A stretch of DNA of 38,668 nucleotides from Candidatus Thalassarchaeaceae archaeon (GTDB lineage: Archaea; Thermoplasmatota; Poseidoniia; Poseidoniales; Thalassarchaeaceae): assembly GCA_030747395.1 (NCBI GenBank), contig JASLKT010000008.1:1-38668 (forward strand), read 5' to 3'. The notes below the pieces were generated by a model. That model searched no databases. It was given only the letters and a program-made list of their open reading frames with translations, and had not been told where the DNA came from. Shown piece by piece: positions 23,722 through 31,687 of this stretch. The position numbers were made by a program, and so were the translations under genes. Numbering within the stretch: the first letter of the stretch is position 1; every line of letters starts with the position of its first letter.

Positions 23722-24948
23722 GTGGCATCCGGTAGTCGACAATTCATGCAGCCCGTCACCGGCCCCTCAGGTCCGCCCGTCGCTGGCCCCTCTGGAGCCC
23801 CTGATGTAGCAGGTCCATCCGGACCCCCTGTTTCAGGTCCTAGCGGCCCTCCTACTGACGTAAATCCCGCTCAATTCGACCCATTGGCCGAGATTGAAGA
23901 TGCTCGAGCCCGCCGACAAAATCGGGAAGAACGCCTTGAGATGCTTGAGAAAAAGCGCAATAGCGCTCGAATCAATGTATATCTCTTCTTGGCAGTCACA
24001 GTTATTTTGGGTATTTTCTCATTCTTCCCGGGTCCAATTTATGGCGATGTGTCAGACGACCCACAAGCCGGAATGGGTTCTACTGACGCCAAGGATTGGA
24101 TTCGTGAGGGGGGCGACAACGAGCATCGCGACAAAATATGGGATGGTTCTTCCAATGCTAGTTCCGCACACATGAACATCTACATCCCACCCCCACTACC
24201 CGACATGGGTTCAACATCAGCTGTTCGTGTTGAGGTCACCTTCGTATCATATCGAGCATCTGGTTCATCACACTTCAAGGCGGGAATGTTTGATGGAAAT
24301 TGTGATCAACCCCAACCAGCACATGAGGAATTGGATGCGGATTCGTGGCACTTGAGCGAAATAGATCTAGGCCCAGGTGAACAAGTAGAATTCACACTCT
24401 ACACTCAGCCGGGTCAGAAATGTATCCTCGTCCAATGGGTTGAACCCATTCCACAACATGAGCAGACTATACTTCGGACCATGGATCTAGAAGTGGCTGT
24501 CTATTGGCCTCGAATGCTCACTGTCCCCGTGGGCCTCATCACCTTCCTACTGGCGGGCTTCGCCTTCATCGGCGCCCAGAAGACTGGCAAGGCATACAAG
24601 TCGACAAAATATCCTGAAGGACGACCTGAGAAGAAGGTCGAGGAAGAGGTTCTTGAAGCGGCAGAAGCCGAGCAAAGAGGCGAACAGTTGGGTGTACCTG
24701 AAGTTGAAACTCCTGAAGATATGGATGCACCCGATGTCGATGGTCCGACCCTAGCAGAGGCTGCAGCAACCCCTGAGCAAGATGATGTCACACCCGATGC
24801 AGTTCCAGAAGAAGTGCCTGCGGAAGAAACAGATTCCCCAGCAGAAGAGTCCGCTCAAGCTGAGAATACAGCGTCAGCATGGACTGATGAACAACTACTC
24901 GGAGCCGGTTGGACACAAGACCAAATCGATGCTATGCGGAACGGTTGA
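23722..24948 (+). CDS. two-helix membrane protein with collagen-like N-terminal repeats
   Basis: Unrecognised 408-residue protein. The N terminus (14-44) has four GPSG blocks with intervening PP/AP, a collagen-like low-complexity stretch. A charged, probably coiled-coil segment follows (53-82), then a membrane helix (about 83-105), a 160-residue extracytoplasmic domain with a Cys pair, a second helix (about 267-290), and an acidic Pro/Glu-rich cytoplasmic tail. The end carries WTDEQLLGAGWTQDQIDAM, a short motif like those at the ends of other proteins. Start is GTG 23722; a GAGGC lies seven bases upstream. It leads the co-directional run with the SAP-domain, ParA and ParB-like genes. Confidence 0.8.
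   Translation: MASGSRQFMQPVTGPSGPPVAGPSGAPDVAGPSGPPVSGPSGPPTDVNPAQFDPLAEIEDARARRQNREERLEMLEKKRNSARINVYLFLAVTVILGIFSFFPGPIYGDVSDDPQAGMGSTDAKDWIREGGDNEHRDKIWDGSSNASSAHMNIYIPPPLPDMGSTSAVRVEVTFVSYRASGSSHFKAGMFDGNCDQPQPAHEELDADSWHLSEIDLGPGEQVEFTLYTQPGQKCILVQWVEPIPQHEQTILRTMDLEVAVYWPRMLTVPVGLITFLLAGFAFIGAQKTGKAYKSTKYPEGRPEKKVEEEVLEAAEAEQRGEQLGVPEVETPEDMDAPDVDGPTLAEAAATPEQDDVTPDAVPEEVPAEETDSPAEESAQAENTASAWTDEQLLGAGWTQDQIDAMRNG
23761..23853 (+). repeat. collagen-like GPSG(P/A)P repeat region
   Basis: Four imperfect copies encoding GPSGPP or GPSGAP separated by two or three residues (residues 14-44). Codons vary between copies, so the repeat is old or selected at the protein level. Confidence 0.8.
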
Positions 24949-25010
24949 AACTACTCAGAACGCATTGTAGGTTCACACGTTGAGCGAAGAGGTTGAAAGC
25001 GGCAGGCATT

Positions 25011-25031
25011 GCCATCCTCTCTGAGGATGGC
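25011..25031 (+). promoter_or_regulatory. perfect nine-pair hairpin directly before a start codon
   Basis: GCCATCCTC and GAGGATGGC flank a TCT loop. The 3' arm carries GAGGA, a Shine-Dalgarno-like stretch, and ends two bases before ATG 25034. It could be the terminator of the upstream gene (stop at 24948) or a translation-control stem. Confidence 0.5.
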
Positions 25032-25033
25032 CC

Positions 25034-27061
25034 ATGGACAAGGATGAACTCTCTGCTCTGACTGTTGTAGAGTTGAAGGTCCGCCTCAAGGAATTGGGCC
25101 TAACCACCAGTGGGAAAAAAGCCGATTTAATCACCCGATTGATCGAGTCCGATGACGAAGAAGAAGACGCCCTCATTCTCGAAGATGACGATGACAATTC
25201 AGAATTTGATTTGGATGAAGTCATAGAAGCAGAAGTCTTTGAGGCCGAAATCATTGATGATGAAGATGCAGAATTTGAGTTCATTGAAAGCATGACGAGT
25301 TCAACAATAAGGCACTCTGAGTCATTCTCTTCTGGGCCAGCATGGTACAAAGATGGAACCACCATTGCAACCATTCTTGTCGTGCTATTGTTGGCTGGAG
25401 CCGGAGGGTGGTGGTATCTCAGCAATGAGGCATCCGTCTATCAAACGGCCCCTTCTCGTTATGGTGATGATTTACAGTTCACCGTGAGCAATGGTTTGCT
25501 TCTAGCAGATGGAGATGAAATGGTTGCCCTGCTACGTGATGCACTATCGCCCAGTGCATTGGATGATGTCTGTGATGAATTACGTATTGAATTCACAGGT
25601 ACGGGTTCATCATCCATTACAGATGGGGCCATCAGTGACCTTCTCGACCCTAGTGATACAGACCTTGAAGGGGCTGTAATGGCCAAAGATGCCTATGGGA
25701 GAAATTGGAACACCGTCCAATCAAATCTCAACTATGATCTCAGTGCCGACCTCTCAGGATATACTTGGTCAGCCATCAATCAAGATAGTTGCAGTTCTCT
25801 AGAATGGTTGCGGAGAAACAATCAGTTGGATCTTGAAGTCAATCAGTGGCACGAAATCACAGAAAGAAGTTTGTTGCGTTCACAAACCGCACTCAATTTT
25901 GTTGACTCGGAAGGCCAATCTTTCAGTTCAGAGGCGACGACATTCGATGGCCTGATTGGTTCGAATACAATCTCAGAACTGATTGGTGCAGCAGTATTGC
26001 CAATGCATCCTGTCAATCTTTACGATATCTTTGGATTGACGGTTCTTGAAGAAGGATTGACCGGTGAAACCGATGATGGCTATTGGAGTTGGCAAGTGGG
26101 TTCAACGAGCACGATCGGTGGTCAAGATGCGATTCAAATCAGAATGTCTCACATCAAAATTGGAGAATGTCTAGGCAGAGCGGAAATGGTACTATGGGCC
26201 ATCCCAGGACAACCATTGGCAGCAAAACAAATCGTTGATGTTTACATTGACAAATCCAAAACCGAATCCGGTTGTTCGTTCACAGAATCTGAAGCGATTG
26301 ACCTCACTTTCCCTGAAGGCGAATTTGTGGTAAAATATACTCTGGAACAGACATCATTCAAGCGTGGAAACGAACTCTTGGATTGGCAGACATACTATGC
26401 CACACGCCCCGATAGTTCTGATGGCAAACCGTCGGCATCACAACGAGTATCATGGGTAAACCACATGCCTGATAATTCCTCAAGTCGATTCAATCTTGAG
26501 CAAGCAGTAAGTTGTGTAATGGCTGACGCAGCGGCATTCCCAGAGGCGAATACAGCGCTCAATGCTGATGGTTACGTGTTTGCAGCTAAGGATGACAGAA
26601 CAGGCAGTGACCCCACATGGAATCTATCATGGATTAGTTCTAGTGATGCAGGATGGGTTCGTGTCACATGGCCTGGCGGTGAAAATTGCTACAATTCAGG
26701 TGACGGTTTCTTCACTGTGGATGAGAAACCAGAACATTCTCGAGATCAAATCCCTCAAACCCACAAATTGGCATCACTAGAGAGCCGCATGGTTTCAGCC
26801 ACTTACTATCCGGATTTGAACCCACAAATCACCTCCAATGGAAACCTCCGGAGTGATGTCCAAATCGGCTATGCACTGGTTGTTCCAGAAGAAAATGCGG
26901 TTTCAGAATGGTTGGATGAATTCGACATCATGGGTGGTAAGGTCACCGTGTATCTGGAACGCACTTGGACAACGGGCAACACCGAACAGAGTCTTCGGGT
27001 CGGAATGGATGCTGAAACGGGACGAATGGCTGGTTGGGTCCTAACTTCGAGCCCAGCGTAA
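25034..27061 (+). CDS. transmembrane protein with an N-terminal SAP domain
   Basis: A 675-residue protein. Residues 5-39 are a SAP motif (ELSALTVVELKVRLKELGL, then TSGKKADLITRLIES), a helix-extended-helix DNA-binding module. It is followed by a very acidic linker (40-86), a transmembrane helix (about 108-129) and a 545-residue extracytoplasmic part rich in Ser, Asp and Trp with several cysteines. With the SAP domain on the cytoplasmic side this would tie DNA to the membrane. SAP-like motifs can also occur in proteins that do not bind DNA. It is followed by parA on the same strand after 83 bases. Extracellular function is unknown. Confidence 0.82.
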   Translation: MDKDELSALTVVELKVRLKELGLTTSGKKADLITRLIESDDEEEDALILEDDDDNSEFDLDEVIEAEVFEAEIIDDEDAEFEFIESMTSSTIRHSESFSSGPAWYKDGTTIATILVVLLLAGAGGWWYLSNEASVYQTAPSRYGDDLQFTVSNGLLLADGDEMVALLRDALSPSALDDVCDELRIEFTGTGSSSITDGAISDLLDPSDTDLEGAVMAKDAYGRNWNTVQSNLNYDLSADLSGYTWSAINQDSCSSLEWLRRNNQLDLEVNQWHEITERSLLRSQTALNFVDSEGQSFSSEATTFDGLIGSNTISELIGAAVLPMHPVNLYDIFGLTVLEEGLTGETDDGYWSWQVGSTSTIGGQDAIQIRMSHIKIGECLGRAEMVLWAIPGQPLAAKQIVDVYIDKSKTESGCSFTESEAIDLTFPEGEFVVKYTLEQTSFKRGNELLDWQTYYATRPDSSDGKPSASQRVSWVNHMPDNSSSRFNLEQAVSCVMADAAAFPEANTALNADGYVFAAKDDRTGSDPTWNLSWISSSDAGWVRVTWPGGENCYNSGDGFFTVDEKPEHSRDQIPQTHKLASLESRMVSATYYPDLNPQITSNGNLRSDVQIGYALVVPEENAVSEWLDEFDIMGGKVTVYLERTWTTGNTEQSLRVGMDAETGRMAGWVLTSSPA

Positions 27062-27144
27062 TGTGCATCAAATCGCCATTTCCCCCCTGAATTGCCCCGT
27101 CAGCCTCAAGAGCGCTGCAAGGGCGGACGCAATTGGGATGCATC

Positions 27145-28074
27145 ATGGATGAGGATGATCTGCTGCCTGAGGCGGTCGCAGCACCTTTGGTGGTAGAATT
27201 CACTGAAGAAGAGATTCAGGGACCTGATTCAGACCCTTTGAGTTCAGCAGAACCCCGTTCTGAAATTGAACTCCCTAGGGCAGGTCCAACCCCTGCCAAT
27301 CGTGGTCGAGTTGTTACAATCATGAATCAGAAAGGTGGTGTTGGAAAGACAACTACAGTCATCAATGTCGCCACACACTTGGCTATGCATGGCGTACGAG
27401 TATTGGTGGTAGATTGTGACCAGCAAGGAAATTGTGCAACTGGACTAGGCATTGACAAAAGTCGAGTCATGCACACCACTCGAACTCTTTTCACCGAACC
27501 AGAACAGGCAGCCTCGTGTCGCCACGCAACTGCTGTTCAAGGCCTCCACCTCGTTGTTGGCGAGAGATCATTGGTGGGACTTGAACAAGAACTCTCTACG
27601 CGCCTTGGGCGTGAACGTTGTCTATCCGAAGGTCTTGAATCCCTATTGCCACACTACGATCTCATTCTACTCGACACCGCACCAAGTTTGGGTCTCGTCA
27701 CCATCAATGCCTTGGTTGCAAGTGATGCGGTCCTCGTTCCAGTACAAACCGAATTTTTCGCCTTGGAAGGTGTTGCCATGCTATCTGCCACAATTCGAGA
27801 AGTTCGACGTCGCCTCAATCCCAATCTTGGATTTGATGGAGTGATGATGACAATGCATGCGCCAACGTTACTCAATAGTCAAGTTCAGAGTCAATTGAAG
27901 GAAACATTTGGTGATTTGATTGTTGAACCACCGATTCGTCGAAACATCAAACTCGCTGAAGCACCTAGTGAAGGTATTCCAATCCACATTCATGCGCCGG
28001 AATCGAATGGTGGGAAGGATTATCGCGACCTTGCGGTTAATCTAGCTCAACGGTGGAATATCACCCTGGAGTGA
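27145..28074 (+). CDS. parA: ParA/Soj family chromosome-partition ATPase
   Basis: A 309-residue ParA ATPase. An acidic, probably flexible N-terminal extension (1-52) precedes the ATPase. The deviant Walker A motif KGGVGKTT (63-70) has the signature lysine, and VDCDQQGNCATGLGI and LLDTAPSLGLVTINAL provide the switch and Walker B elements. ParA proteins bind DNA non-specifically in the ATP state and are released by a ParB partner, moving DNA or other cargo. No helix-turn-helix is seen, so it is of the small, Soj-like type rather than the autorepressing plasmid type. ATG 27145 is preferred to TTG 27133. Its stop is five bases before the ParB-like gene. Confidence 0.93.
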   Translation: MDEDDLLPEAVAAPLVVEFTEEEIQGPDSDPLSSAEPRSEIELPRAGPTPANRGRVVTIMNQKGGVGKTTTVINVATHLAMHGVRVLVVDCDQQGNCATGLGIDKSRVMHTTRTLFTEPEQAASCRHATAVQGLHLVVGERSLVGLEQELSTRLGRERCLSEGLESLLPHYDLILLDTAPSLGLVTINALVASDAVLVPVQTEFFALEGVAMLSATIREVRRRLNPNLGFDGVMMTMHAPTLLNSQVQSQLKETFGDLIVEPPIRRNIKLAEAPSEGIPIHIHAPESNGGKDYRDLAVNLAQRWNITLE

Positions 28075-28079
28075 ACCTC

Positions 28080-28493
28080 ATGTCGAAGAAGCGCGTTTTG
28101 GGCAGGGGTCTCGATGATTTACTCGCACAACACGATCAAGACCTTCCTTTTCTCGATGCGTATGGCCCTTCGATTGGTGAATCTGAAGGTTTACCGTCGG
28201 GTGTAGGTATAGATCCTGCCGAGCAATTGATGGAAGCCATTGCACGATTGTTGCAAGCAGAAGGTCATCAAAATACAGAATTGATGACAAGTGAAGTCAA
28301 GGAAAATGGTGTTCATATTACTGTGTTGAGTGGTGGTGATAAACTACCACTCGTGCCATCCGACCTCGGAGCACCAGGTTTCGAAGAAGGAAAATTGGCA
28401 GCAGACAGAAGTGAAGCCTCGGTCACCATTGTCCAATGGGGCATCCCTGCCCGCCGCCTCCTCGAACGCCTTTGTGAACATTGGTCCGGGTGA
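28080..28493 (+). CDS. small ParA-partner protein with a ParB-like N-terminal tip
   Basis: A 137-residue protein that starts MSKKRVLGRGLDDLLAQ. This matches the N-terminal tip of chromosomal ParB/Spo0J (K/R-rich, then LGRGLxALL), the peptide that contacts ParA and triggers ATP hydrolysis. The CTP-binding/nuclease-like ParB domain and the helix-turn-helix are absent: the rest is a helix (DPAEQLMEAIARLLQAEG), a short strand-rich part and a C-terminal helix (PARRLLERLCEHW). The gene follows parA by five bases and is followed by an unrelated hydrolase, so it is not a frameshifted parB. Its role as a ParA activator or adaptor is inferred from the motif and position. Confidence 0.8.
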   Translation: MSKKRVLGRGLDDLLAQHDQDLPFLDAYGPSIGESEGLPSGVGIDPAEQLMEAIARLLQAEGHQNTELMTSEVKENGVHITVLSGGDKLPLVPSDLGAPGFEEGKLAADRSEASVTIVQWGIPARRLLERLCEHWSG

Positions 28494-28497
28494 TTGC

Positions 28498-29394
28498 ATG
28501 AGCATCCGCAGTGCTTTGGTGTCCACCTCTCTTCGACCGAACAAGACCCTTTACCGATTGTTTCGCCCATCACCAGGCCTCATTCGTTTTTTTGTTCATC
28601 CACAAACATGGTTTTGGGGGAAGTTGCTGAGCCCGTTTGGCGTCCGCTCAGAGAATACTCATTATGAAAATGTACCGGGTGTGACCTTCATTCCAAAAAA
28701 GAATGTACGACCAAACACCATCATCGTGTTTCTACATGGTGGCGGTTACTGTATCGGTTCTTCACGCACGACACATCGAATCGGTTTGGCTAATCTATCC
28801 AAGACAACCTCTTGTGTTTGCCATTCAATCGACTATCGCTTGGCCCCCAAGCATCCTTATCCCGCCGCTCTAAACGATGTTATGCAGGCATGGAAGGCCA
28901 TTATTGCTGACAATCCCGATTCACAAATCATTCTCAGTGGTGATTCGGCTGGTGGCGGCCTCAGTTTAGCATTGATGATGCGGCTGCGCGACGAAGGGTT
29001 ACGCCTCCCCGATGCTGCTGTGTTGTTCTCCCCATGGACCGATCTGACCTGTAGTTCACAGACCTACAAGACGCTGGCAAAAGCAGATCCAATGATATTC
29101 CACGGTATTCCGAATGATTGTGCTGGCCATTACGTTCCTGATTCTGCAGATCGGAAGGATCCATACATATCTCCAATGTTCGGTGATTTCACAGGTCTTC
29201 CACGAACACTGATTCTCGTTGGTGATCGAGAGATTTTACTTGATGATAGTCGAAAGGTGGGTGAGAAAGCCAAAACCGCCGGCGTCGATATTGAAGTCGA
29301 CATCTGGCCGGGGATGTTCCACGATTGGTGGTTGTTCGGCGCATTCGTACCTGAATCCAAACAATGTCTTCGAAAAGTGTCGGAGTGGATCTAG
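28498..29394 (+). CDS. alpha/beta hydrolase, hormone-sensitive-lipase-type esterase
   Basis: A 298-residue esterase of the alpha/beta-hydrolase fold-3 family. Oxyanion-hole motif HGGGYC at 80-85, nucleophile S150 in GDSAGG, acid residue in VGDREILLDDS (242-251) and H275 in GMFHDWW complete the triad. SIDYRLAPKHPYPAAL is a typical family stretch. Substrates are short acyl esters or lactones in characterised relatives; the physiological one is unknown. ATG 28498 has GGTGAT six bases upstream, an excellent match to the archaeal anti-Shine-Dalgarno, and follows the stop of the ParB-like gene by four bases. Confidence 0.9.
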   Translation: MSIRSALVSTSLRPNKTLYRLFRPSPGLIRFFVHPQTWFWGKLLSPFGVRSENTHYENVPGVTFIPKKNVRPNTIIVFLHGGGYCIGSSRTTHRIGLANLSKTTSCVCHSIDYRLAPKHPYPAALNDVMQAWKAIIADNPDSQIILSGDSAGGGLSLALMMRLRDEGLRLPDAAVLFSPWTDLTCSSQTYKTLAKADPMIFHGIPNDCAGHYVPDSADRKDPYISPMFGDFTGLPRTLILVGDREILLDDSRKVGEKAKTAGVDIEVDIWPGMFHDWWLFGAFVPESKQCLRKVSEWI

Positions 29395-29396
29395 CC

Positions 29397-30722
29397 CTAA
29401 GCTAGAGAACCCATTGGATCCCAGGCTGGTAGGACCACAGGTTCAGTTTCCAATCCCTTCAGCATTTTCTCTGTAAGGTAGTCTTTGGGTGCAGCAATCT
29501 CGAACATGTATTCGTCATACCAAGAGTCATTCATCGTGTAATATCCCTTCTGACCCGTGTCGTCACCCCAAGAATTCTCAACGCGCCATCGTCGAGGTTT
29601 ACCATCCACCACATCGACCCCAGTGAATAGCATCGCATGTGTCATCATGGTCTGTCCATGTTGCAAACGATTCTCTTTGTTCATTCCATACTCGACACCA
29701 TACAGGTCACTGACATTGAACAAATTGGCATCCCAATATCCGCCTTTGCGATCCATCTCCTTACCAACATCACATCCCATCCAAACCGGTATTCCATCTT
29801 CGAGGAGTTTCTGCGTAACAGATTTCATTTCTTCACTTGGAACATTGAGGTAGACAACAGAAGGCCCCCCTGCAACATTCTGTAGATAATCAACTGTGTA
29901 GGTTTGATAGTATTCATTGCGGGGGTCATTGACGATACAGACATAGTTCCTCCAATCCACATCCACATATTCCTCTGCAAATTCTTGAGGAGTCATCGCA
30001 CCCTTGCGATGGAATTTGTTGTCTTTGTCTCTCCACTGCCAATCGAAACTAGTTGGGGGTGTTCCCAGATGGATGCACAGCATATTCCAGATGTCTGAGA
30101 CACGCTTCTCTTTGTGCGCTCGCGCCTCATTCTCGCTTCCACCATTTTCGAGAATCGCTCGAATTTCGCAAGCAGAACTTCTAAGGATATTTTTCAATTC
30201 CATATTCATCCATCGCGTTGCACTGCTTGAATTGGATTCGGGATAAACCGATTTTGGGACAAGGCCATGTTTCTCGATGAGATTCATCGCCATATTCCAT
30301 TGTCCACCATCGCCAATGGGGTCGGAAAGAAGAAAGTGAATGGTCCGATCATCCACTGGCCGATCAGCAGTATCAATAATGGCCTCAAGGAGATGGTTTG
30401 AGCGCTCAAACTTGTCCCAGAAGTGAATGTGGGCCTGGCTAAATTCGAAATTCTTGATATTCATTTTCTTCATTGCACCTACTCTGAAAAGATTCAGAGC
30501 GGCGAAAAGCCAGCAACGGCCACTACTCTTCTGCGACGTGACTTTCCATTCATCCAACTTGATGCTGAACGTGTTGTCCGTATTTTGGACAATACTTCGA
30601 TTTAGAGCTAATTTAGGAAGTTGAACGCCAGTCACAGCATTTTGTGCCACTTTGTTTGATGGATTTGCATCAAACGCCTTTCGAAGTTTCGCAATCTGTT
30701 TGTCAGTGATTGTCATTCCCAT
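29397..30722 (-). CDS. pepC: aminopeptidase C (bleomycin hydrolase family, C1B)
   Basis: A 441-residue cytosolic cysteine aminopeptidase. The catalytic residues are Q64 and C70 in QKSSGRCWLFA, H362 in MTHAMLFTGV and N383 in VENSWGD. NMAMNLIEKHGLVPK and the closing MEFEIA-like segment are usual for the family. Length fits PepC and eukaryotic bleomycin hydrolase (about 440-455). Related enzymes form a hexameric barrel with C termini in the active sites. The family is mainly bacterial and eukaryotic, so a transfer into this lineage is plausible. The start ATG at 30722 directly follows a nine-pair hairpin. Confidence 0.95.
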   Translation of the reverse strand: MGMTITDKQIAKLRKAFDANPSNKVAQNAVTGVQLPKLALNRSIVQNTDNTFSIKLDEWKVTSQKSSGRCWLFAALNLFRVGAMKKMNIKNFEFSQAHIHFWDKFERSNHLLEAIIDTADRPVDDRTIHFLLSDPIGDGGQWNMAMNLIEKHGLVPKSVYPESNSSSATRWMNMELKNILRSSACEIRAILENGGSENEARAHKEKRVSDIWNMLCIHLGTPPTSFDWQWRDKDNKFHRKGAMTPQEFAEEYVDVDWRNYVCIVNDPRNEYYQTYTVDYLQNVAGGPSVVYLNVPSEEMKSVTQKLLEDGIPVWMGCDVGKEMDRKGGYWDANLFNVSDLYGVEYGMNKENRLQHGQTMMTHAMLFTGVDVVDGKPRRWRVENSWGDDTGQKGYYTMNDSWYDEYMFEIAAPKDYLTEKMLKGLETEPVVLPAWDPMGSLA

Positions 30723-30743
30723 TGGCTCACCTTTGGTGAGCCA
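30723..30743 (-). promoter_or_regulatory. perfect nine-pair hairpin touching the pepC start codon
   Basis: On the minus strand TGGCTCACC-AAA-GGTGAGCCA ends immediately before ATG 30722. The 3' arm contains GGTGA, a Shine-Dalgarno-like sequence, and would be masked by the 5' arm. It is also placed 20 bases after the stop of the upstream gene, so a terminator role is possible. Confidence 0.5.
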
Positions 30744-30762
30744 TCCCCATCATCGACGACGC

Positions 30763-31347
30763 TTAGTCATCTCGCTTTGCAATCAATGCAGCGGATAGAC
30801 CCACGAGGATTGTAGATACCAATGCGGGTGCTGGCAACGATGTTTCCCCTGGGTCGGAAGCGATGATTGAATCCACTGAGCAGCCCTCACCACCGCTTTC
30901 TTCACCGGAAACCCAACAATCAGACCACACCTTTCCACCTTCTGAAAAACCACCCTCTGGAACCTTCTCATCCTCTCCATCCGCATAGATTAGAACGATG
31001 TCGTAATTGATGTAAGAATGTGTGTCAACGGGTGTGATGGTACTGGTCCATTTACTTCTATCCTCCGTGTAATTCATTGAGATTCTTTCTGGTGGGTTGC
31101 ATACACCGCTGTTGATGCATTGTTGAACAGTCCATTCCACAGTGGTTCCATTCCCGTTTGCCTCATCAGACAAACTTACCCAGATTGTGAAATTGTCGCC
31201 GTCAGTGGACACGTCCGGTGTATGAATTGAATCGATGGGTGTTCCATCTACTTCGATGGTTCGATTGACACCAGAATTCTCCGCTGCAATAGCAACGGGA
31301 AGGCAAAGCGAAAGTGCCAAGGTCAGAGTGAGCAAACGGCGCATCAT
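30763..31347 (-). CDS. exported protein with C-terminal sorting-like tail, unknown function
   Basis: Unrecognised 194-residue protein. It begins with a signal peptide (MMRRLLTLTLALSLCLPVAIA) and continues as a Thr/Ser/Gly-rich, beta-type domain of about 130 residues with two cysteine pairs. The end has a short Pro-containing motif (LPAPAL), a hydrophobic helix and a basic KR tip, the tripartite layout of archaeosortase or PEP-CTERM-like substrates. Surface attachment is inferred. The next gene on the strand is pepC, 40 bases away. The 127-base gap upstream (31348-31474) holds the divergent start of the cold-shock gene. Confidence 0.75.
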   Translation of the reverse strand: MMRRLLTLTLALSLCLPVAIAAENSGVNRTIEVDGTPIDSIHTPDVSTDGDNFTIWVSLSDEANGNGTTVEWTVQQCINSGVCNPPERISMNYTEDRSKWTSTITPVDTHSYINYDIVLIYADGEDEKVPEGGFSEGGKVWSDCWVSGEESGGEGCSVDSIIASDPGETSLPAPALVSTILVGLSAALIAKRDD

Positions 31348-31495
31348 ATGACGTGGTTGTGCCTTCCCTTGAATAATGCTCTCATGTTTTGTTTACAGAA
31401 ATCATGTTCGGAAAAATTTGTTAGTCTCAAACTAAGCATTTTAGGAAATCATCAAGGGTACCTGCTCAATTACTATGAGCGTGCGCGCGGGTGTT
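31348..31495 (+). other. leader region of the cold-shock gene
   Basis: A 148-base A/T-rich gap with the repeated word GAAATCAT or AGAAATCAT (about 31398 and 31444), a possible TATA-like GCATTTTAGG and AAGGG before a first ATG at 31475. No gene and no strong hairpin were seen. Confidence 0.3.
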
Positions 31496-31687
31496 ATGGC
31501 ACAAGGTACTGTCAAGTGGTTTAATCAGACGAAAGGCTTCGGATTTATCGAACGTGAGGGGGAAAGCGACCTCTTTGTTCACATATCCAACATCGAAGGA
31601 AGAATAGAAGACGGCGACACCGTCGAATTCGAAGTTGGAGAAAGTGATCGAGGGCCCAATGCGGTCAGCGTTCGCAAGGTTGAGTGA
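31496..31687 (+). CDS. cspA: cold-shock domain protein (CspA family)
   Basis: A 63-residue single cold-shock (OB-fold) domain that binds single-stranded nucleic acid. Both RNP motifs are clear: KGFGFIER (13-20) and LFVHISNI (27-34), after the usual [12 protein letters not shown] start. ATG 31496 gives the normal N terminus; an in-frame ATG at 31475 would add seven residues and cannot be excluded. CSPs are near-universal in bacteria but patchy in archaea. The stop TGA abuts the stop of the convergent PUA gene. Confidence 0.93.
   Translation: MAQGTVKWFNQTKGFGFIEREGESDLFVHISNIEGRIEDGDTVEFEVGESDRGPNAVSVRKVE

Noticed and set aside
28053-28493. Frameshifted or truncated full-length parB
   Set aside because: The frame ends cleanly and a complete esterase gene starts four bases later; no ParB core was found in other frames.
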